A stretch of 64,000 nt of DNA from CAUZIZ01 sp965218775 (GTDB lineage: Bacteria; Acidobacteriota; UBA6911; RPQK01; JAJDTT01), in assembly GCA_965218775.1 (NCBI GenBank), contig CBDCLS010000004.1:1-64000 (forward strand), read 5' to 3'. A program made the position numbers and the translations under genes. A model generated the notes under the pieces. The model made no database searches and was not told where the DNA came from. It saw nothing but the letters and a program-made list of their open reading frames with translations. This document shows positions 55,590 to 64,000 of the stretch, piece by piece (the first letter of the stretch is position 1; every line of letters starts with the position of its first letter).

Positions 55590-55790
55590 AACCTGCGGCG
55601 TCTGGTCCTTCCGAGAAGGATCAAACACGGGTCCCTTCGCACCTTGCCCACCAAACGGATCAAGATCGGAGCGAAGGTGGTCCTGCATAGCCGGAGGGTC
55701 ACGTTTCAGAGGGCGGAGGTGGCGCTGAGCCAGGAGGTATGGGCCGAGCTGCTGTCTCGGATTGACCGCTTGAGATGGAGGGCCGCCTAG
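55590..55790 (+). pseudogene. IS1380-family transposase C-terminal relic
   Basis: The frame NLRRLVLPRRIKHGSLRTLP, TKRIKIGAKVVLHSRRVTFQ, RAEVALSQEVWAELLSRIDR, ending TAG at 55790, matches the C-terminus of IS1380-family transposases (usual form: IGAKVVRHARYVTFQMAEVAV). The catalytic part is absent. Confidence 0.75.
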
Positions 55791-56069
55791 CGCCCAGGTG
55801 TTTCCGATCGAGCGGCGGGAGAAGTGTCTCTGCCGATGGGATTTCGGCAGAGGCGTCTGGAATAACGCAGGGCTTAGCGACCCTTTTCAGCGGGAAGATG
55901 ACGGAAGCCGGGTTGACGCGAGGTTGGAGGACTGGTAGATGTCGATCATTCACCACTCGGAGACCCGAAGAAGGTCCGTCCGAGGCTGATATGAGGAATG
56001 TCGGTTCAAAGCGACGAAAGCCCACCGTGCTTACGGCAGATCCGTTATCTGCCAGTTGAGATCAACCAA
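55791..56069. other. Intergenic region
   Basis: No supported gene. A plus-strand frame runs from 55998 into the next gene, but its first 24 codons do not look like protein; the region may include the end of the IS1380 relic. Confidence 0.35.
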
Positions 56070-57632
56070 ATGATTGCTTGTCGCTTTCTCAGCTCTGCGG
56101 TTACTTCAGGACTTCTCATCCTAGCTTTGTCCATTAGTGGGCGGACTAGCTGGGCGGGCCAAGCTGAACCGCTGGGGATCGGCACCTTCAACCAGATTTT
56201 TATTGACGGCCGCTTCATGGCCGAGAAGAGCAAGGTAAAGATAGTCGTGCAGCGTCCCCGCAAGACGGGAGAACGTAATATCGTCAGCGGACTGTACAGC
56301 ATCGTTCCCGGCAAGCCAACAATCTGCACGGATGGCCCGCGCTTTTGGGCTTACCAGCAGGTCATGATGAACGACGGGGTCTTTAAGGGCTTCCGATTCG
56401 TCTCTGGTAACGGAGTGGAGTGGCAAGAGGCGACAGCAGAGATCCTCGATGCCGGGAATTTCTCTTACGGTATTTACAGCAGCAGCGGGGAGCGTGCCTT
56501 TGGAGTGGTCTTTGCCGACCCTTCAGCGCCGGCTCGAGAGCGCTACAAGGTCGTCAGTGGTTATAACAACAAGGTCTTTGCTTCGGCGGACGGCCTGCAA
56601 TGGAAAGTGCTCCACACGGGGATCTTCCCGTCCACCGTGCTGTATCCATACGGAATGGATAGCCAAAACGTGGCCTTTTTTGATCAAAGCCTGAGCCAGT
56701 ATGTAGCCTATATCCGGATCAACAAGCGCGTGAAGCCCCCACCCGAGCATCAGGCCTATTTCAATAAGTCGCCAAGCCACGGCCAAATGAATCACATCCG
56801 CTGTGTCGGGCGATTAACAACGAACGACCTCAGCTCATTTTCAAAAGCAGAGATAGTGCTGGAGCCGGATGAGGCTGATCCCATCAAGGATGGCGTCGCC
56901 GTCATGGACTTTTACATGCCGCAGGTGCTCAAGTACCCGCATGCCCAGGACGCCTATGTCATGTTTCCCAACAGCTATCTTCACTACCAGGATTGGTTCC
57001 TGGCCGACGACTTGACCGTCTATTATAGTAAGGAAGGGACGGAAGTCTACAATGCCGGTCCGATCGACATCGGGTTTGCCGCCAGCCGCGACGGCATCCA
57101 CTGGGAACGCTATAACCGCAAGCCCCTGATTGCGTTAGGTAAGAAGGGTGAGTTTGACGAGGGTGGACTCTACCCGGTTCGAGGCCTGATCTTTCATGGT
57201 GACGAGATGTGGCTGTACTACGTCGCTTCAGACGGGCACTTCATGCTGGAGGGAGGCCACCAGTTTCGCAATGTGATGTCGCGTGTGGTCTTCCGCGAGG
57301 ATGGATTCACAGCGGTAGAGGCGGAGTATGCAGGGGGTGAATTCACAACACCTGTGTTGACCTTCACGGGAAACGAACTCCATCTCAACGTGGAAACTTC
57401 AGCCCTTGGATTGGTTCAGGTCGAAGTGCAAGACGAATCTGGGAAGCCGCTTCCTGGTTTTTCCCTGCAAGATTGCGACCGCATCCACACCACCAATTCG
57501 ACTGACCGCAGGGTGACCTGGCGTAAGGGGCACTCTGATATTGGCACGCTGTCGAGCAGGCCGGTCCGCCTGCGATTTGAGCTAATGTACGGAGCGAAGC
57601 TCTACGCTTTCCGCACACATACTGCGCCCTGA
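56070..57632 (+). CDS. Secreted five-bladed propeller glycosidase-like protein
   Basis: I start it at 56070 because a signal peptide follows (MIACRFLSSAVTSGLLILAL through TSWAGQ); the frame is open upstream to 55998. The 520-residue protein has propeller motifs (LYPYGMDSQNVAFFDQSLSQ, IGFAASRDGIHWERYNRKPL, GDEMWLYYVASDGHFML) and ends in the same beta-sandwich as the protein at 51886 (LHLNVETSALGLVQVEVQDE, RPVRLRFELMYGAKLYAFRT). It probably binds or hydrolyses a glycan outside the cytoplasm. It is colinear with the GH95-like gene, 600 bp apart. Confidence 0.8.
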   Translation: MIACRFLSSAVTSGLLILALSISGRTSWAGQAEPLGIGTFNQIFIDGRFMAEKSKVKIVVQRPRKTGERNIVSGLYSIVPGKPTICTDGPRFWAYQQVMMNDGVFKGFRFVSGNGVEWQEATAEILDAGNFSYGIYSSSGERAFGVVFADPSAPARERYKVVSGYNNKVFASADGLQWKVLHTGIFPSTVLYPYGMDSQNVAFFDQSLSQYVAYIRINKRVKPPPEHQAYFNKSPSHGQMNHIRCVGRLTTNDLSSFSKAEIVLEPDEADPIKDGVAVMDFYMPQVLKYPHAQDAYVMFPNSYLHYQDWFLADDLTVYYSKEGTEVYNAGPIDIGFAASRDGIHWERYNRKPLIALGKKGEFDEGGLYPVRGLIFHGDEMWLYYVASDGHFMLEGGHQFRNVMSRVVFREDGFTAVEAEYAGGEFTTPVLTFTGNELHLNVETSALGLVQVEVQDESGKPLPGFSLQDCDRIHTTNSTDRRVTWRKGHSDIGTLSSRPVRLRFELMYGAKLYAFRTHTAP

Positions 57633-58231
57633 TGGTGCTGCGCTCCGCGAATCCTCCGGTTACACCTAGATTTACAGTCAGTGGCAGAAACGCTTCCGTC
57701 CTATAACTTCTCAGTTTGCGGCAGTAGCTAAATTATTAACCATGGAAAAAGCCGCGCGAGTGTCAGCCGGTGCTTTGCTTCGCTCAGCGGGCCTTGAAGT
57801 CGACCCGGAAGTTAGCCGAGTCCGCGAGAATGGTCTGAAGGTGAGGCGTCTTCGGTCCATATCTTTTGCGGCACCTGCATGAAGGTCTCGCCCGACGGCC
57901 GGCAGGCCCAGCACACCCTACGGAAAATGTGAAGCCGTAACCGGCCCAAGATTTACACAGAACTCGCAGCAATAGAATCGGCGATGGAGGCAAGTGGGCT
58001 TATTTTTCTAATAGTGGGCAAACTGGCGGACTTGAGGGTTAAGCCTTGCGGTATTTTCCAGTTCCCGATCGGACTGAACTTGACACTAAAGGTCGATTGC
58101 ATCTTGCGCGCTCTTGGTTAGTGAATTGCGCGAAGAAGAGCGAGGGCGAAAGTGCGCATTCGGAGCCATCCCACGGCCAAAGCAGATGCCAATCCAACAC
58201 GTTCGCGTTTTCTGATCAAAGGGGGGAATAG
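57633..58231. other. Intergenic region with possible gene-end relic
   Basis: No convincing gene. On the minus strand 57784-57860 reads YGPKTPHLQTILADSANFRV, DFKAR, stop, which looks like the end of a lost gene. A strong ribosome binding site (AAGGGGGGAA) at the right end serves the gene at 58232. Confidence 0.4.
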
Positions 58232-60793
58232 ATGAGAAAAAGCTGGATTACTGAATGGCTGGCTTTGGTCATGGTAATGGCGGGGTGTGGTGGCTCGGTG
58301 AGGGAAGTCGGCACCCAACCTGGAGACTCCGCGCTTTCGGTGAATTATCGCGAGATTGTCTCAAAGGCGGATTTCACCTATTCGGAGCTGAAGCCCAAAA
58401 TCATTTATGGCCTGCCCATTGGGAATGGCAAGATGGCAGGCCTGGTTTGGGCCAAGGGCAATGGTCTGGAATTTCAGTTAAACCGCTCGGGCGTATTTGG
58501 AAACAACAGCTACTCCTCTCTTCAGAAAGGTCAGGAATACGCCCATGCCTGCGGAAAGGTAGAGATTGATTTCGGAGCGGAGGTATTTGACCCAAAGCAG
58601 ACGCACCAGCATATGAGCTACTACGATGCACTGGGAACCATCGAGGGCAATGGCCTTAGGATAAGGGCCTTGGCCGTGGATGATCCTGATGTAATAGCTA
58701 TTGAGATTGACGACCAGCGCCCTCAGCCGCGGGAGGTTAGTCTCAGGCTGAAGATGCTGCGGCCGCCGCTGGTCAAGAGGAAGAATCACCGAGCCGCCTC
58801 GTTGATCAGTGAGCAGCCGCGGTCTGTGATGCTGCGGCAGGTATTCGAGGAACCTTCCCGGGATGATATGCCCGAAGGCGACCATTACTGCAGCTCGGTG
58901 CTAATGGCTGGTGGGAGTGGCAGGAAGACGCAGAGCAGGAAAGTTGACGAACGAACCATCGAACTGCAGGTGAAGGGGGCCAAGGGCAAGTTCACCTTCT
59001 TTGTCGCCGGAGCGAATACCTTAGACAAGGACGAAGACATCGTGGCAATTGCCTCCAGGGATCTGGGCAGGGCATCGGACCGGGGGTTTGCTGAGCTTCT
59101 GGAGGAGAACAAACAAAAATGGCACGATTTCTGGAGCCGGTCGTTCATTTCCCTGCACAGTGATGACGGTGATGCCGATCTTCTGCAACGTTGCTGGACG
59201 GGTTGGCTCTACAACCTGGCCTGTACCTCGAGAGGGGACTACGCTCCCCACTGGAACGGGCAACTATGGCAGAGTGGGGGGGACTGGTCGAATTTTTGGA
59301 ACGGCCCCAAATACTGGTTGTGGAATCTGCAAAGCCATTACCGGGCCTGCTGGGGGGCGAACCATCTGGAACTGGCACAGCCTTTGTTTAATCTCTATTA
59401 CGGGGCGTACGAGAATGCTGGCACCGCCGCTCGTCAGGAATGGGGGGCGGAAGGGATCTTTCTGCCTGAAGTGATGCCCTGGAACGGGCTGGAGCGGCTT
59501 CCTGAGGAGATCGCCGCGGAGCTGCGGGCTATCAAGCTGGGGAATAAGCCGGCACAGCAGATATCGCCAGGATTGATGAAGTATATCGCCAATGTTAATG
59601 ACAACAGCAGTCGTTGGAACTGGACGGCTGCGCGTGAGGATTTCTCCCTCTATCTCCGAGATAAGGCGCCCTATTCCTATGTGACCCACATTTTTTCGAG
59701 CGGTGCGAAAGTCGCCTGGCGGTTTTGGCTGGCCTACGAATATACCCTGGACAGAAAATGGCTGCGGGAGCGGGCCTACCCGATGCTGAAGGGTATGGCC
59801 GAGTTCTATCGAACGTTTCCGCATGTGATTAAGGGAAAAGACGGCCGCTACCACATTCATCGGGTCAATAATCATGAACCGGTGTGGGGTGGGAGAGATA
59901 CGCATGAAGAACTGTGTGCCATGCGGGCAATGTTTGCGCTGTCCGTCCGGGCCTCGCAAATCCTTGAGGTGGATGAGGAACTGCGAGGCAAGTGGCAGGA
60001 GCGGCTGGAGAATCTGACGTCCTTACCTTTGAGCAATGAGTCCGATGCCGCGGCATTTTTGGAGCACGCGGGTGGTCAGCCAACCTGGGCCCAAACCAGA
60101 AAGCCCTATGTGCACATAAAGGATATGGACAGCGCTACCTATACTCGTCCAGCAGTTGATTATGACCTCTGGACACCAGAGACGAAAGATCCCGAATCCA
60201 GAAGAATCATCGAGGCAACGATCGAAGCGGCCAAGTGGTACAAAGACCTGAAGCAGGGGAATGCTACTTTCGCCCTGTCAGAGATTCCGACAACAATTGC
60301 CATGCTGGGGAGAGCCGATGAGGTCAAGAGATTCCTGCCCAATCAGCTTCGTGGCATTGGCTGGCGCGATAATGTCAAGTTGCTTCCGAACTATATGCAG
60401 GTTCACGAATTCTTTGGCGACAATATCAGCCTGGAAGGACTCGGCTATAGTGCAGACAATCTGCAGCTGGCGCTTTGCCAGAGCTTCCCGCCGGCTCCCG
60501 GTGAGGAGCCAGTGATCCGGGTGTTTCCGGCCTGGCCCAGAGAGTGGGAGGCATCCTTTAAGCTAGCGGCCCGCCGAGGCTTCCTGGTTTCCTCATCTAT
60601 GAAGAAAGGGAATCTGAAATTCGTTGAGATCTTCTCTCAGCTGGGGGGAGAATGCCGTATCCGAAATCCATGGCAGGGAGTAGCTGTAAGGCTGCATAGA
60701 AATGGCACCGAGGCAGAAAAGCTGAGCGGTAATCTGCTGAAGTTCGAAACCGCGAAAACTGAACGGATTTTGATTGTCCAGTCAGGTATGTGA
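58232..60793 (+). CDS. GH95-like glycoside hydrolase lipoprotein (alpha-L-fucosidase family)
   Basis: The 853-residue protein begins with a lipoprotein signal (LALVMVMAGCGG, Cys19 lipidated) directly after AAGGGGGGAA. The N-terminal beta-domain carries the GH95-type LPIGNGKMAGLVWAKGNGLE block, and the (alpha/alpha)6 barrel has WLAYEYTLDRKWLRERAYPM, LKGMAEFYRTF and HRVNNHEPVWGGRDTHEELC. GH95 enzymes remove L-fucose or L-galactose from oligosaccharides by inversion with Asn/Asp/Glu residues; I cannot number these with certainty. It would act at the outer surface or periplasm. The 3' end runs directly into kinase-derived DNA. Confidence 0.83.
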   Translation: MRKSWITEWLALVMVMAGCGGSVREVGTQPGDSALSVNYREIVSKADFTYSELKPKIIYGLPIGNGKMAGLVWAKGNGLEFQLNRSGVFGNNSYSSLQKGQEYAHACGKVEIDFGAEVFDPKQTHQHMSYYDALGTIEGNGLRIRALAVDDPDVIAIEIDDQRPQPREVSLRLKMLRPPLVKRKNHRAASLISEQPRSVMLRQVFEEPSRDDMPEGDHYCSSVLMAGGSGRKTQSRKVDERTIELQVKGAKGKFTFFVAGANTLDKDEDIVAIASRDLGRASDRGFAELLEENKQKWHDFWSRSFISLHSDDGDADLLQRCWTGWLYNLACTSRGDYAPHWNGQLWQSGGDWSNFWNGPKYWLWNLQSHYRACWGANHLELAQPLFNLYYGAYENAGTAARQEWGAEGIFLPEVMPWNGLERLPEEIAAELRAIKLGNKPAQQISPGLMKYIANVNDNSSRWNWTAAREDFSLYLRDKAPYSYVTHIFSSGAKVAWRFWLAYEYTLDRKWLRERAYPMLKGMAEFYRTFPHVIKGKDGRYHIHRVNNHEPVWGGRDTHEELCAMRAMFALSVRASQILEVDEELRGKWQERLENLTSLPLSNESDAAAFLEHAGGQPTWAQTRKPYVHIKDMDSATYTRPAVDYDLWTPETKDPESRRIIEATIEAAKWYKDLKQGNATFALSEIPTTIAMLGRADEVKRFLPNQLRGIGWRDNVKLLPNYMQVHEFFGDNISLEGLGYSADNLQLALCQSFPPAPGEEPVIRVFPAWPREWEASFKLAARRGFLVSSSMKKGNLKFVEIFSQLGGECRIRNPWQGVAVRLHRNGTEAEKLSGNLLKFETAKTERILIVQSGM

Positions 60794-60803
60794 AAGCCTA
60801 GTG

Positions 60804-61403
60804 GGACGAACAGATCCTGTCAAGCCACTTCTCACCGATGATGAACACGATGTTTCTGCAATGGACTGGTCCAGGGACGGACGTTTTCTGATCTATGGAA
60901 AGATTACGCCTGAAACAGGATCCGACATCTGGGTTCTTCCCCGAGACGGCTCGTCAGAACCTCAAGCTTTAGTAAGTTCGCCGTTCTCTGAATGGCGTGC
61001 ACAGGTGTCTGTCGATGGAAACTGGATTGCCTACGACTCCGATGAATCAGGCCGTAAGGAGATCTACGTTCAGCCATTCCCGGACCTAGGCCGAAGAACT
61101 CAGGTCTCTATCAATGGTGGAGAGCACCCTCGCTGGTCCCCTGCGGGCAATGAGCTCTTCTTTTATAGTGAAAGACACCTCGTGGCTGTCAAGTACCGGA
61201 GCCGGGAGGGCCGGTTCGACCCAGGTGCGCCGACAACCCTGTTCGAAGTTCCAGGTCGCTTACATCCTCGACTCTCATACACCTATACTGTTGCTCCCGA
61301 TGGACAGAGATTTCTCATGACGCAGGATGTTGACACGATTCCGCAGATCAACGTCGTCCTCAACTGGTTCGAAGAACTCAAAAAGCTGGTGCCGACGAAC
61401 TGA
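60804..61403 (+). pseudogene. C-terminal PD40 part of a Ser/Thr kinase
   Basis: About 200 codons remain of the kinase sensor half: PD40 repeats (MDWSRDGRFLIYGKITPETG, QVSVDGNWIAYDSDESGRKE) and the family tail (INVVLNWFEELKKLVPTN). The kinase domain and membrane segment are missing; the frame overlaps the end of the GH95-like gene by chance. It is a relic joined by recombination immediately after the glycosidase stop. Confidence 0.8.
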
Positions 61404-61925
61404 GCCTGTCTATCTGAAGCATCCGTTGAGCTTTCGTCGTCGGGTCCTCCTTGGTTGGGTGTTCCTCCGGAGCTGAAAACCTATCGGGTCCGAGGGCATC
61501 GGCGCTTGGACCCGCGCACGTACTAGAGGAGAGCTGCGAATAGTCGGTCCTGGGTCTCCTGGCGGTACAAACAGTGTCAGAGTAGATCGCCCCTGACCGA
61601 CCGGTTCCGCCTACAAGCGGCCAGTCAAACTCTCCCCTGAAATGTCCAAACGAACGACCGCTTGCGCCGCTAGAAGCGGACATTCAGGTTCTCCGCGGAA
61701 GCGTTGAATGAACTACCACGGACGGCAACGAGACCGATGTTCTATTTCGAGTGCTTCGAGCAGAGCTGTCAGTTTCAACAGTCTTTGGTTCTGGACAAGT
61801 TGAAGATCGAACGGTGAATGTTAGAGGCGCCGCACGCTCAACTGCTTAGGAGAACTCGAAGCATTTGGTGTCCACCGGAGGGCCTCCCACCTGCGATATG
61901 GTTCGGTTCATCCACTGATTTGGGT
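61404..61925. other. Intergenic region with hairpin repeats
   Basis: No gene seen. 61565-61712 contains the inverted form of sequence at 37083-37115 and a hairpin repeat (CGACCGCTTGCGCCGCTAGAAGCGG..CATTC), relatives of the intron and MITE landing sites. The rest shows nothing. Confidence 0.5.
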
Positions 61926-62014
61926 TAATATGTACGCCACTCTGCGAGATTGCCCTTCCAGATCCAAAGATCTAGTATTTCCAAGATAGGTTCTCCTGTA
62001 TCCTGGAGACTCCC
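61926..62014 (+). promoter_or_regulatory. Conserved kinase leader
   Basis: GTACGCC, GAGATTGCCCTTCC, AGATCCAAAGATCTAGTATTT and the GGAG site in the usual order, ending at TTG 62015. Very similar to 5950-6034. Confidence 0.62.
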
Positions 62015-62170
62015 TTGATCGGCCAAACCATCAATCAACAATACGACGACCTGTTCATAGTGATCCTCAAGAAGGAAGAGAAGCCGCGACTCTTGCGTCT
62101 ACACTACGGCGAGTTCACGCTGCAACTGCAGTCGGCGGCCGCCGGGGCGGGGGCGAAGTACCGACCGTGA
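62015..62170 (+). pseudogene. Kinase start codon relic fused to unrelated sequence
   Basis: TTG opens MIGQTI, identical to the start of the kinase at 6035, but the frame then continues with NQQYDDLFIVILKKEEKPRL and ends at 62170, overlapping the next gene's GTG. Only the first six codons are kinase; the rest is not recognised. Leader, ribosome binding site and start codon survive, so a 51-residue product could be expressed. Confidence 0.55.
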
Positions 62171-64000
62171 GGCATTTCGCGAGCCATAATCTGCTCCCTG
62201 CGGCGAGTCTGGCGGTTCTTCTCGCAGGGTGCCTGCAGACAGCTGCGGATGCCGATGCTGCGCCCCGTTTGACACTGACAATCCGCGAGGCGCACGGCAT
62301 TGACCGCGCGCACGTCGCGGTATCCTCCGGGGTGCCATTCGCGAGAGGCCAGTTGAGGAGCGTCGAGCGTCTCTCGGTCGACGGGTCGAACGGTACTGCG
62401 CTCCCCGGTCAGCTCGATGTGCTGGCCCGCTGGGACGACGGCTCTGTGAAATGGGTTTTGGTGTCCACCGTGCTACCCAAGCTGAAGGCGCGCGGCGAAG
62501 TGCGCGTCGTCCTCGTCGAGGAGTTGTCAGAGCCCAAAGAGAAGGCTCCGGCGATCACCGAACGCGATGACGGTGTGCAAATAACCTACCCAGGCGTCTC
62601 GGTCAAGACAAACGCCCTTGGACTTCCAGAGTCGATCCGGGTTTCTGAAATAAAGAGGCAGGAGCTCGTTGGCGGTGAGAGCCGACTCCTGCTCGACGGC
62701 ACGGCCGTCTCCCCCGGGAAAGCGAAAGTCTTGGACGTCCGCGTTGAAGAGAGCGGACCAGTACGGACGGTGGTCCGAACCGAGGGCGAGATCAAGCTGC
62801 GGGGCGGCAAGGCGTTCACGTACGTGTCGCGCAACACCATCTTCGTGAACGGCCAGATCTCGACCGCGTACACGGTCATCAACCGCCAGCTCGATGGCTT
62901 CAACGGTTACGGCGTGATGCTGCCTCTGGCGGACGGCTTTCGTCAGGCGGCAGTTCAAAGCCACAACGGCTCCGTGCATGAGGCAGGGCTTGGCTCAGAG
63001 CCTTGTGGGGTTCGCCAGACGACCCTGAAGACGGCGCAATTCTACGGCCCCACCCTCGGTGAGAAGACGCCGCCCGATCGCTATCACGGCGGCGTTCGGC
63101 TGATGGGGGAAGCCGGGACTCTGGGCGCAGCGATCCAGGACTTCTGGGAGCGGTATCCTTCGGAAATCGCCATCACCGGCGACGAGATCAAGCTCTGGTT
63201 CTACCCGCCGGCGGAAAGACCGGTGGAGCTCTATCGCGTCGGACGCGCCGCAGGCGGCGAGTTCACCCTCATGGCCGGCCCGAACGCCGCCACGGTGTCG
63301 CTTGAACAGTTGAGCAGGACCGATCTCCACGGCTACGCCAGTCCGGAGTGGTATCTTGAATCCGGCGTCCTCGGCCGGTACGCGATCGACGATTTCGAGC
63401 TCGATTCCGGTACGTACGACGGGCGCCTCGATGAGCTGATGGGATTCCTTCAGAAGCGCAAGTTCAAGATCAACGAGTTCGGGTTCTGGGACTTCGGTGA
63501 CGGACGCGGCGCGGACTCGGCGTTCAGGCGCAACAACGAGTACGGCATCTCATTCGCGATGCTCTTCGAATACCTCCGACGCGGTGACTCACGCTTCTTC
63601 GAGGAGGGAATCGCCTTCGCCGAACATTTTCGCGATGTCGACACGCTTCACTACGGCGAAGAGAAGGGCAAGTCGATTCGTCATACAGACCACCACGTCA
63701 AGGGCAGCGGCTACGACACGGCTCACCAGTGGGTCGAGGGCATTCTGCTCGACTACCTGCTGACCGGTGATCGTCGCAGCCTCGAAGTGGCGCGGCAGAT
63801 GGCAATTCCGCTACTGGAGTGGGCACACGAAAGCAGCGAGATTCTGAAGACGAAGCCGCGGGTCATTCCGATGACCGAACGGAATCTCGGCTGGACGCTG
63901 ATCTCGCTCATGTTCCTCGAGGAAGTGACAGGCGACACGCAGTACGCTGACGCGATCAAGGCCCTGGTCGCGGGCGTCATCGCGTCGCAAGACCAGGAGC
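62167..64000 (+). CDS. PcRGLX/YetA-like exo-rhamnogalacturonan lyase, lipoprotein, 3' end outside window
   Basis: A frame open from GTG 62167 to the window edge encodes at least 611 residues. A lipoprotein signal (LLPAASLAVLLAGCLQ, Cys at 23) is followed by an N-terminal RIFT-barrel domain (LTIREAHGIDRAHVAVSSGV, then PGQLDVLARWDDGSVKWVL), as in the PcRGLX/YetA family, and from about residue 420 an (alpha/alpha)6 region (FAMLFEYLRRGDSRFFEEGI, RHTDHHVKGSGYDTAHQWVE). Such enzymes act on rhamnogalacturonan or similar uronate polymers. The His-rich RHTDHHVKG segment may be near the active site. The start is a GTG without an ideal ribosome binding site; the family match is from memory. Confidence 0.75.
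   Translation, partial: MRHFASHNLLPAASLAVLLAGCLQTAADADAAPRLTLTIREAHGIDRAHVAVSSGVPFARGQLRSVERLSVDGSNGTALPGQLDVLARWDDGSVKWVLVSTVLPKLKARGEVRVVLVEELSEPKEKAPAITERDDGVQITYPGVSVKTNALGLPESIRVSEIKRQELVGGESRLLLDGTAVSPGKAKVLDVRVEESGPVRTVVRTEGEIKLRGGKAFTYVSRNTIFVNGQISTAYTVINRQLDGFNGYGVMLPLADGFRQAAVQSHNGSVHEAGLGSEPCGVRQTTLKTAQFYGPTLGEKTPPDRYHGGVRLMGEAGTLGAAIQDFWERYPSEIAITGDEIKLWFYPPAERPVELYRVGRAAGGEFTLMAGPNAATVSLEQLSRTDLHGYASPEWYLESGVLGRYAIDDFELDSGTYDGRLDELMGFLQKRKFKINEFGFWDFGDGRGADSAFRRNNEYGISFAMLFEYLRRGDSRFFEEGIAFAEHFRDVDTLHYGEEKGKSIRHTDHHVKGSGYDTAHQWVEGILLDYLLTGDRRSLEVARQMAIPLLEWAHESSEILKTKPRVIPMTERNLGWTLISLMFLEEVTGDTQYADAIKALVAGVIASQDQE

Noticed and set aside
1..64000. tRNA or rRNA genes
   Set aside because: I looked for characteristic GGTTCGA-type T-arms with flanking stems and for rRNA core sequences and saw no convincing case; a covariance search would be decisive.

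Overview
The window looks like an accessory, repeat-rich chromosome segment of an Acidobacteriota-like (possibly planctomycete-like or other uncultured) bacterium. This rests on established family distributions: many Ser/Thr kinases carrying PD40/TolB-like or TPR C-terminal halves, a DUF1592/DUF1552 gene pair, a PVC-type haem-binding propeller protein, FG-GAP/VCBS proteins and several secreted five-bladed-propeller glycosidase-like proteins. No rRNA, tRNA or CRISPR array was seen, so the assignment is an inference.

Layout. 1-3213: right part of a Tn7-like element (DDE transposase, ExeA/TnsC-like ATPase, RepA-like RecA-fold ATPase) inserted in an FG-GAP gene (3214-5310, frameshifted). 5.3-9.0 kb: an intact PD40 Ser/Thr kinase and fragments of a second. 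9.2-12.1 kb: haem-binding propeller protein and a small basic protein. 12.1-20.2 kb: secreted proteins embedded in inverted repeats, five exact-length 139-bp MITEs and a 969-bp group II intron. 20.2-26.7 kb: sigma-factor/kinase relics, then a colinear metabolic cluster (P-loop protein, Gfo/Idh/MocA oxidoreductase, sodium:solute symporter, aldo/keto reductase, quinone-reductase-like MDR enzyme). 27-36 kb: a frameshifted symporter, HU protein, small regulators, S9 peptidase, TPR kinase. 36.1-38.3 kb: second group II intron copy and three intergenic repeat units. 38.3-46.2 kb: truncated sialidase-like gene, DUF1552/DUF1592 operon, broken PD40 kinase. 46.7-51.8 kb: a glycosidase-like gene cut by a complete 4,455-bp copy of the transposon, inverted relative to the first copy. 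51.9-64 kb: glycan-oriented region (two propeller glycosidase-like proteins, truncated formylglycine-generating-enzyme homologue, GH95-like fucosidase lipoprotein, start of a PcRGLX/YetA-like rhamnogalacturonan lyase) with IS3, IS1380, VapB and kinase relics between.

How it fits together. The intact genes point to uptake and breakdown of complex, possibly sulfated glycans and to membrane Ser/Thr kinase signalling. The rest records heavy rearrangement: at least ten kinase fragments or orphan kinase leaders share a conserved leader repeat, and both the group II intron and the MITE have used the loop of the same hairpin repeat as their target. The most system-like object is the four-gene transposon at 47330-51784, which combines a TnsB-like transposase, a TnsC-like ATPase, a RepA-like hexameric-helicase-type ATPase and a zinc-ribbon protein inside 13-bp terminal inverted repeats.
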